The notes under the pieces: model-generated
The model's database searches: none
The model's input: only the letters and a program-made list of their open reading frames with translations
Told to the model about the DNA's origin: nothing
Program-made: the position numbers and the translations under genes
NCBI GenBank assembly: GCA_046732795.1
Contig: JBKPNV010000183.1
Location: forward strand, 1-18,560
Reading direction: 5' to 3'
DNA: 18,560 nt
Source: Gp6-AA40 sp046732795
GTDB lineage: Bacteria; Acidobacteriota; Vicinamibacteria; Vicinamibacterales; UBA2999
In this document: one piece after another, positions 13,290 to 18,560 of the stretch
Layout: the number at the start of each line of letters is the position of its first letter
How positions within the stretch are numbered: the stretch's first letter is position 1

Positions 13290-15503
13290 TTGTCTACGCT
13301 CGTTTTCGTCCTCATCGGCATCGCTGCGGCAACGCAGCCTGGCGCGTCAATTACCGGCACGGTTCTCGACGCGTCAGGGGCACCGGTGCCGAATGCCAGC
13401 GTGCGCCTCGACGCGTCTGGCGCCACTGTCGCGGAGTACCGCACGGGAAATGACGGTCGCTTTCAGTTCACCATCGCTGCGCAATCGATGCTGCGCATCG
13501 TGGTATCGGCGCCCGGCTTCGCTCTGACAACCGAGCCGGTGCCAGCCGCGGGCGAGAGCATTCAGATCACGTTGCAGCCCTCGCCCTTCTTCGAAGCCGT
13601 GAATGTGACGTCCTCCCGCGCCGACTCGCCGCGCGCCGATCCCACTGTGACGATGACCGTGATTCCATCGTCGGAGCTGCTGACGAGCGCAGCGGTCACT
13701 CTGGACGATGCCTTGAAGATGGTGCCGGGGTTCACGCTGTTTCGACGGACGTCGTCGCGCACGGCAAACCCGACGGCACAGGGGGTGGCACTGCGCGGCA
13801 TCGGCGGTACTGCGCAGAGCCGATCGCTCGTGCTCGTCGACGGTGTGCCGCTCAACGATGCCTTCGGTGGCTGGATCTACTGGGACAAGATCCCGCAGGT
13901 CGCGCTCGATCGTGTCGAGGTGCAGCGCGGCAGCGGCAGCGACCTGTATGGTGCGGACGCGGTTGGCGGCGTCGTGCAGCTCCTCACGCAGCGACCGGGG
14001 CGCCCGTCCGGAACTGCGCTCGTCGAGGGCGGCGGCCTCGGCACTAGCCGCGTGTCGGTCTTTGCTGGCGGTCGCACGCGCGGCTGGAGATACAGCGCAA
14101 GCGGCGAATGGTTCGACATCGACGGCTACATTCCGGTATCCACCGAGCAGGATCCCGGGATCGCGCCGCGCGGCCCGATTGATAGCCTGCTCGGATCGAC
14201 CCATCTGTCCGGCTATGCGTCCACGGGATATCAGGCGGCGAACGGCTGGCGAGTGGACGTCGTCGCGAACGTCTTCGATGAAGATCGCACCAATGGCACA
14301 CCGCAGTCGATCAACAGCACTGCATGGCGCCAGGGCTCTGGTGAAGTGGCTGGGGCTGTGGGCGGCGGCCTGCTCAGCGCCCGCGGCTTCGGCGGCACAC
14401 AGGATTACCGCCAGACGTTCACGACGGTCAATGCCACCCGAACGGCGGAGACGCTCATTCGCGACCAATCCGTTCCGTCAACGTCTGGCGGCCTCGGCGG
14501 CCAGTGGTTCCGCGCCTGGGGAGCACACTCGCTGCTCGTGGGCAGTGAGGGACGCTATATCGATGGCACGTCGATCGATACACCGTTCGCGCAGGGCCAA
14601 CCGCTTCCGACGGTCGAGGTCGGCGGCACTCAGCGCCTCGGCTCTGCATTCGTGCAGGACACCTGGCGCCCGAGCGACGGCCTGACGATCGCATTCGGCG
14701 CCCATGGTGACGTCTGGCATTCCGATTCAGGGCAAACGGGTTTCAAGAAGTCGTCAGGGTCGTTCAATCCGCGCGCGTCTGCGTCGTACCGTGTCGGCGA
14801 GAGTGGCGTCATCATTCGCGGCGCCGTATATCACGGGTTTCGCGCACCGACGCTCAACGAGCTCTATCGAAACTTCAGTGCCGGCAACACACAGACACGG
14901 CCGAATGAAGATCTCGAGCCCGAACGATTGACGGGTGGTGACGTGGGCGTGATGGTGACGCGCGGTCGCGTATCCACCCGCATCACCAGTTTCTGGAACG
15001 TGCTCGACGAAGCGATCACGTCAATCACGTTGTCGAGTACGCCCCAGCTGATCATCAAGCAACGCGCGAACGCCGACACGGTGCATGCCTCCGGCCTCGA
15101 ACTGGAAGCCAGCATGCGATTCTCCTCGTCGCTGACGGCGACATTCGCCAGCGGATTCGTCAGCTCGACCTTCCAGGGAGACACATCGCTGAACGGCAAC
15201 ACAGTGCCGCAGGTGCCGGAGTACAACATCGGGCTCGGCCTCCGCTACACACCGAAGGCGTGGAGCACGTCGGCGCAACTTCGCATCACCGGACCGCAGT
15301 TCGAGGACGACCAGAACGTCTACACGCTCCGCCGCGCCACGGTGCTCGACGTGTTTGGCGGCCGGACGCTCGTTCGTGGCGTTACGGCGTTCGTTGCCGT
15401 GGAAAACCTGTTCGACGCGGTCTACGACGTCGGCCGGACGCCCGTGCTGACGACGGGCCTGCCGCGCGCGGCCCGAGTAGGCGTCCAGATCTCGCTGCCG
15501 TAA
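13290..15503 (+). CDS. TonB-dependent outer-membrane receptor with N-terminal carboxypeptidase-regulatory-like domain
   Basis: This 737-residue protein imports an unknown ligand across the outer membrane using TonB energy. A short hydrophobic N-terminus (LVFVLIGIAAAT) precedes a carboxypeptidase-regulatory-like beta sandwich (about 19-100, starting SITGTVLDASGAPVPNAS). A possible TonB box EAVNVTSS and a plug domain follow (about 110-240), with GVALRGIGGTAQSRSLVLVDGVPL and VEVQRGSGSDLYGADAVGG. The remainder is a 22-strand-type barrel with FRAPTLNELYR, ending in VGVQISLP with a terminal hydrophobic strand. The plug resembles cobalamin and siderophore receptors, but the ligand cannot be assigned. 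TTG 13290 is the only usable start, because a TAG stop lies in frame at 13275 and no other start codon intervenes. The signal peptide is unusually short and has no basic residue. Confidence 0.9.
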   Translation: MSTLVFVLIGIAAATQPGASITGTVLDASGAPVPNASVRLDASGATVAEYRTGNDGRFQFTIAAQSMLRIVVSAPGFALTTEPVPAAGESIQITLQPSPFFEAVNVTSSRADSPRADPTVTMTVIPSSELLTSAAVTLDDALKMVPGFTLFRRTSSRTANPTAQGVALRGIGGTAQSRSLVLVDGVPLNDAFGGWIYWDKIPQVALDRVEVQRGSGSDLYGADAVGGVVQLLTQRPGRPSGTALVEGGGLGTSRVSVFAGGRTRGWRYSASGEWFDIDGYIPVSTEQDPGIAPRGPIDSLLGSTHLSGYASTGYQAANGWRVDVVANVFDEDRTNGTPQSINSTAWRQGSGEVAGAVGGGLLSARGFGGTQDYRQTFTTVNATRTAETLIRDQSVPSTSGGLGGQWFRAWGAHSLLVGSEGRYIDGTSIDTPFAQGQPLPTVEVGGTQRLGSAFVQDTWRPSDGLTIAFGAHGDVWHSDSGQTGFKKSSGSFNPRASASYRVGESGVIIRGAVYHGFRAPTLNELYRNFSAGNTQTRPNEDLEPERLTGGDVGVMVTRGRVSTRITSFWNVLDEAITSITLSSTPQLIIKQRANADTVHASGLELEASMRFSSSLTATFASGFVSSTFQGDTSLNGNTVPQVPEYNIGLGLRYTPKAWSTSAQLRITGPQFEDDQNVYTLRRATVLDVFGGRTLVRGVTAFVAVENLFDAVYDVGRTPVLTTGLPRAARVGVQISLP

Positions 15504-15545
15504 TCAGTAGACCGTGCGCCGTCACACGTCAGTATCCTGGCCTGC

Positions 15546-15568
15546 CGGCGAGTCGCCGCCACTATAAT
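15546..15568 (+). promoter_or_regulatory. Consensus -10 promoter with adjacent dyad, upstream of the kinase gene
   Basis: TATAAT at 15563-15568 lies 13 bases before the GTG start at 15582, giving a predicted leader of 6-7 bases. Immediately upstream is a perfect dyad CGGCGA-G-TCGCCG (15546-15558), which occupies the space just ahead of the -10 where a regulator could bind. No -35 consensus is visible. The surrounding ten bases ACTATAATCC are identical to those at the glucokinase promoter. Confidence 0.55.
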
Positions 15569-15581
15569 CCCCGTAACTCCT

Positions 15582-18542
15582 GTGGCTCTCGCGCGCGGCA
15601 CGATGCTCGGAATGTATGAAATCGTGTCGGCCATCGGGGCCGGCGGCATGGGCGAGGTGTTCCTCGCCTTGGACACGCGGCTCGACCGGCAGGTCGCGCT
15701 GAAGATACTACCGGCCGAGTTCGAGCGCGACGGCGATCGTCGGCGCCGCTTCACGCGCGAGGCGCGCGCCGCCGCCGCGCTCTCCCATCCCAACGTCGCC
15801 ACCATCTTCGACATCGGCGAGACGGGGGGCGTCAGCTACATCGCGATGGAGTTCGTCGAAGGCCGGACGTTGGCGGACCGAATGACGGGGACGACGCTCG
15901 CGTTCGAGGAGATGGCGGGAATCTTGATTCAAATCGCTGACGGGCTGCACGCTGCGCACACGCACGGCGTCGTCCATCGCGACATCAAGCCCCACAACGT
16001 GATGATCTCGCCGAGCGGCCAGGTCAAGATACTGGACTTCGGACTGGCCAAGTATGACCGGCCCACCCTGACACACACCACAGCAGACGTCACGCGCGAC
16101 GGGCCGACCACTCCGGGCATGGTGATGGGCACTGTCGCGTATATGAGCCCCGAGCAGGCGATCGGCGCACCGCTCGACCACCGAACTGACATCTTCTCGC
16201 TCGGCGTCGTGCTGTATCAGATGGCAACCCGCCGGCTGCCGTTCAACGGCGCGACGGACCTTCATACGATCGACTTGATCAGGCACGGCGAGCCCGATGC
16301 CGTCGCGCGGCATAACGACAACGTGCCGGCCGACCTGGAACGGATCATCCGGAAGTGCCTCGAGAAGCAACCGGCGCAACGCTACCAGAGCGCGCAGGAA
16401 CTGGTGATCGATCTCCAGGCGTTGAAGCGCATGAAGGAGGCGGGACACGAGCGTCCGCCGGATACGCACCGCCACAATCTGCCGGCCGAGCTCACGAGCT
16501 TCGTGGGACGCCGGAAGGAGCTCGCGGAGCTGCCTCGAGTGCTGGCATCATCGCGCCTGCTCTCGCTGACCGGAGCGGGTGGCGCTGGGAAGACGCGACT
16601 GGCGATCCGTCTGGCGTCCGGGCTCGTAAACGAATTTCCCGGAGGAGTATGGTTGGTCGATCTCGCACCGCTGTTGGCGCCCGACCTGGTGGCGCAGACG
16701 GTCGCGACCGCCATAGGTGTGCGAGAGGGCCCGCAGCGATCGGTGCGCGACAGCCTTCTCGAATATCTGCGCGATCGCGAAGTGCTCCTCGTCCTGGACA
16801 ACTGCGAGCACCTGATCGACGCGTGCGCCGAGCTCGCCGAGGCACTGCTTCGAGGCGCGGCGGCGCTGCGGATCATCGCGACGAGCCGTGAAGCGCTCGG
16901 GGTGCCTGGAGAGACAGTCTGCCGCGTGCCTTCGCTGTCGGTGCCAGAGGCGCTGCCGTCTCTCGCAACCGACACGGTGCTCGAGTTCGAGGCAACGCGG
17001 CTCTTTATCGAGCGTGCCGCTGCCATTGAGCCCGCTTTCTCCGTGACCCCTGACAACGGAGCCGTGATTGCCGAGATCTGCCGGCGTCTCGATGGGATTC
17101 CACTCGCGATCGAGTTGGCCGCGGCCCGTGTGGCCATGCTGTCGGTCGACCAGATCAACACGAGGCTGAAAGATCGATTCCGGCTGCTCACCGGCGGCAC
17201 GCGCACCGCCGTCGCGCGGCAGCGGACGCTCGAGGCGACCGTAGACTGGAGTTATCAGCTGCTGTTGGATGCGGAACGGGAACTCCTCAGCCGCTTGTCG
17301 GTGTTCCCAGCCGGATGGACGCTCGACGCAGCCGAGCGCGTGTGCGGCGGCGACGGGATCGATGCGGACGATATGCTCGACCTGTTGTCGAGACTCGTCA
17401 GCAAATCGCTCGTGGCTCTCGAGAGCGATTTCGGCGGTGAGCGCCGGTATCGCTTCCTCGAAACCGTCCGCCAGTTCGCGCGCGAACGGCTCATGCAGGC
17501 CGGCGCCGTCGACCGGCTGCGCCAGCGGCACTTCGAGTTTTTCTTCAACGAGTTCCGCGGGGTGATGCCCATCCTCCGCCATCACAATCAGCTGGCGTGC
17601 CTGCGGCGTCTTCGCATCGAGCAGGAAAACATCCGCGCGGCGCTCGAATGGTCCCTGGGGTCTTCGGCCCTTGCCCAGAACGGTGTCGAGCTCGCGGGTG
17701 CGCTGTTCTGGTACTGGACCAAGCGTGGCCTGTTCGAGGAGGGCAAGCTGTGGCTCGAGCGGGCACTTGCCATTGACGCGCCGGGACTGCTGCGGGCGCG
17801 GGCGTTCATCGGCCTGGCGCACATGCATCATTTCCAAGGGCGTCACGTTCAGGTTGGGGCCTGCGCTGACCAAGCGCTGTTGCTGGGCCGCGAGGATCAT
17901 GTGTGGGCCGTGCCCTTCGCGCTGTTTGCTCAGGCGCTTGCTGCGTTTGAGCTTGGCGATCACGAGCTCGCCGCGGCGCGCTGCCTGGCGGCGCGAGAGG
18001 CCGCAGATGCGAGCGGGGAACCCATACACCACAGCGGTCCGCTGATGATCCTTGCGAATATCGCCGTCATGCGCGGGGACTATGATCGTGCGCAACCGCT
18101 CTACGATGAATCGATCGACGTCTGTCGGCGGGCCGGTGAGATTTGGGGCCTGGCGATTTTGCTTTCGGTCGCGGCTGGCCTGCGCATCGTCCGGGGCGAC
18201 TTCGACCAGGCGCGCGCCCTGGCATCCGAAGCGCTGTCGTATGGTCAGGAGCTCGAGGACCCGCGCGGGATTGCGTGGAGTCTCGATGTGTTCGCGGGGC
18301 TGCTGGCCGCCGAAGGACACACCGACGGAGCGGCGCGCTTGTGGGGTGCCGCAGACGGACTGCTGGCGAGCGTGGGCGGTTCGTTGAACCCAACCATCGG
18401 GTGGATACGACACGGCCATATCGAACGGGTAAAGACGTCGCTTGGTGTTGGACCATTCGAGACGGCCAGTGCCGAGGGGCGCGCGATGACGCCGGCAGAA
18501 GCCGTTACGCTCGCACGTCAGCAAACGCTGTTGCTCGGCTGA
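15582..18542 (+). CDS. Ser/Thr protein kinase fused to STAND/AfsR-type ATPase and TPR repeats
   Basis: This 986-residue soluble regulator has three parts. Residues about 12-285 are a Hanks-type kinase with the glycine loop GAGGMGEV (19-26), K41, HRDIKPHN (132-139) and DFG (152-154), then GTVAYMSPEQA. All catalytic residues are present, so it should phosphorylate Ser/Thr. Residues about 300-650 are a STAND-class NTPase that starts with LTSFVGRRKEL and has Walker A GAGGAGKT (331-338), Walker B VLDNCEHL (404-411) and a TSREALGV sensor region. The last 300 residues are helical repeats of TPR type. STAND proteins are nucleotide-switched hubs, so the TPRs probably sense a partner and the ATPase gates the kinase. 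There is no membrane helix, unlike PknB-type sensors, and no DNA-binding domain. GTG 15582 follows a perfect -10. Neighbours do not reveal the target. Confidence 0.92.
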   Translation: MALARGTMLGMYEIVSAIGAGGMGEVFLALDTRLDRQVALKILPAEFERDGDRRRRFTREARAAAALSHPNVATIFDIGETGGVSYIAMEFVEGRTLADRMTGTTLAFEEMAGILIQIADGLHAAHTHGVVHRDIKPHNVMISPSGQVKILDFGLAKYDRPTLTHTTADVTRDGPTTPGMVMGTVAYMSPEQAIGAPLDHRTDIFSLGVVLYQMATRRLPFNGATDLHTIDLIRHGEPDAVARHNDNVPADLERIIRKCLEKQPAQRYQSAQELVIDLQALKRMKEAGHERPPDTHRHNLPAELTSFVGRRKELAELPRVLASSRLLSLTGAGGAGKTRLAIRLASGLVNEFPGGVWLVDLAPLLAPDLVAQTVATAIGVREGPQRSVRDSLLEYLRDREVLLVLDNCEHLIDACAELAEALLRGAAALRIIATSREALGVPGETVCRVPSLSVPEALPSLATDTVLEFEATRLFIERAAAIEPAFSVTPDNGAVIAEICRRLDGIPLAIELAAARVAMLSVDQINTRLKDRFRLLTGGTRTAVARQRTLEATVDWSYQLLLDAERELLSRLSVFPAGWTLDAAERVCGGDGIDADDMLDLLSRLVSKSLVALESDFGGERRYRFLETVRQFARERLMQAGAVDRLRQRHFEFFFNEFRGVMPILRHHNQLACLRRLRIEQENIRAALEWSLGSSALAQNGVELAGALFWYWTKRGLFEEGKLWLERALAIDAPGLLRARAFIGLAHMHHFQGRHVQVGACADQALLLGREDHVWAVPFALFAQALAAFELGDHELAAARCLAAREAADASGEPIHHSGPLMILANIAVMRGDYDRAQPLYDESIDVCRRAGEIWGLAILLSVAAGLRIVRGDFDQARALASEALSYGQELEDPRGIAWSLDVFAGLLAAEGHTDGAARLWGAADGLLASVGGSLNPTIGWIRHGHIERVKTSLGVGPFETASAEGRAMTPAEAVTLARQQTLLLG

Positions 18543-18560
18543 GTGATTTCCGAGCCGGCG

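Noticed and set aside
13374..14468. Minus-strand open frame of 364 codons opposite the TonB receptor
   Set aside because: It has no motif and overlaps the well-supported plug and barrel coding region.
16548..18524. Long minus-strand open frame of 658 codons opposite the kinase/STAND gene
   Set aside because: The plus strand encodes a full set of kinase, Walker and TPR motifs. The antisense frame has no recognisable domain and is expected from GC-rich codon usage.
15582..18542. Defence system based on the STAND ATPase
   Set aside because: No nuclease, protease or other effector domain and no neighbouring defence gene is visible. The kinase fusion fits a signalling role better, so it is only mentioned as a possibility.
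1..18560. CRISPR array, insertion sequence, tRNA, rRNA, attachment site or prophage
   Set aside because: I saw no regularly spaced repeats, transposase or integrase motifs, cloverleaf sequences, rRNA-like segments or phage structural genes.

Overview
The window is a GC-rich stretch of bacterial chromosome, densely packed with short intergenic gaps. Gene content suggests a soil or sediment Acidobacteriota, perhaps class Vicinamibacteria: a soluble kinase-STAND-TPR regulator, a TonB receptor with an N-terminal carboxypeptidase-regulatory-like domain, a MerR-TPR fusion and a divergent diadenylate-cyclase-like protein. That placement is inferred from gene content alone. Nothing in the window points to a plasmid, phage, insertion sequence, CRISPR array, rRNA or tRNA.

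Layout. Positions 1-1288 (minus strand) hold a partial 2TM-domain membrane protein and a PLP-dependent threonine/serine dehydratase. A small unknown gene (1364-1597, plus) converges on a minus-strand pair: an atypical NAD-dependent epimerase/dehydratase (1638-2558) and a protein ending in a diadenylate-cyclase (DAC)-like domain (2594-3961). Divergent from the latter is a large three-domain lipid enzyme (3993-6572): acyl-AMP ligase, acyl-carrier domain, then PlsC-type acyltransferase. Next come three co-directional genes for RNA and translation: infA with a TTG start, a DEAD-box helicase, and a four-cysteine small protein. A MerR-TPR regulator (minus, ends 8496) is divergent from glucokinase, whose stop overlaps the start of a multi-spanning GT-C-like membrane protein. 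A secreted HExxH metallopeptidase and a small conserved protein lie on the minus strand (12334-13250). A TonB-dependent receptor and a 986-residue Ser/Thr kinase/STAND ATPase/TPR protein fill the right end.

The strongest cross-cutting signal is promoter architecture. All four head-to-head gene pairs have overlapping -10-like hexamers on the two strands, in gaps of only 24-75 bases. At three of them a -10 ends exactly 6 bases before a start codon (GTG 1288, GTG 3993, ATG 9333), which predicts leaderless or near-leaderless transcripts from bidirectional promoters. Classical Shine-Dalgarno sequences appear at only a few genes (2594-3961, 6699-6917, 12975-13250).

Other points for follow-up are the DAC-like domain that keeps its DGA motif but has RTT where RHR is expected, an in-frame repeat-derived insert of about 36 residues inside the acyl-AMP ligase, and a dispersed hairpin repeat found in two intergenic spots (1607-1629 and 6652-6674). 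No gene-free stretch exceeds 300 bases. Most individual genes belong to recognisable families, and I did not find a clear-cut new multi-gene system.
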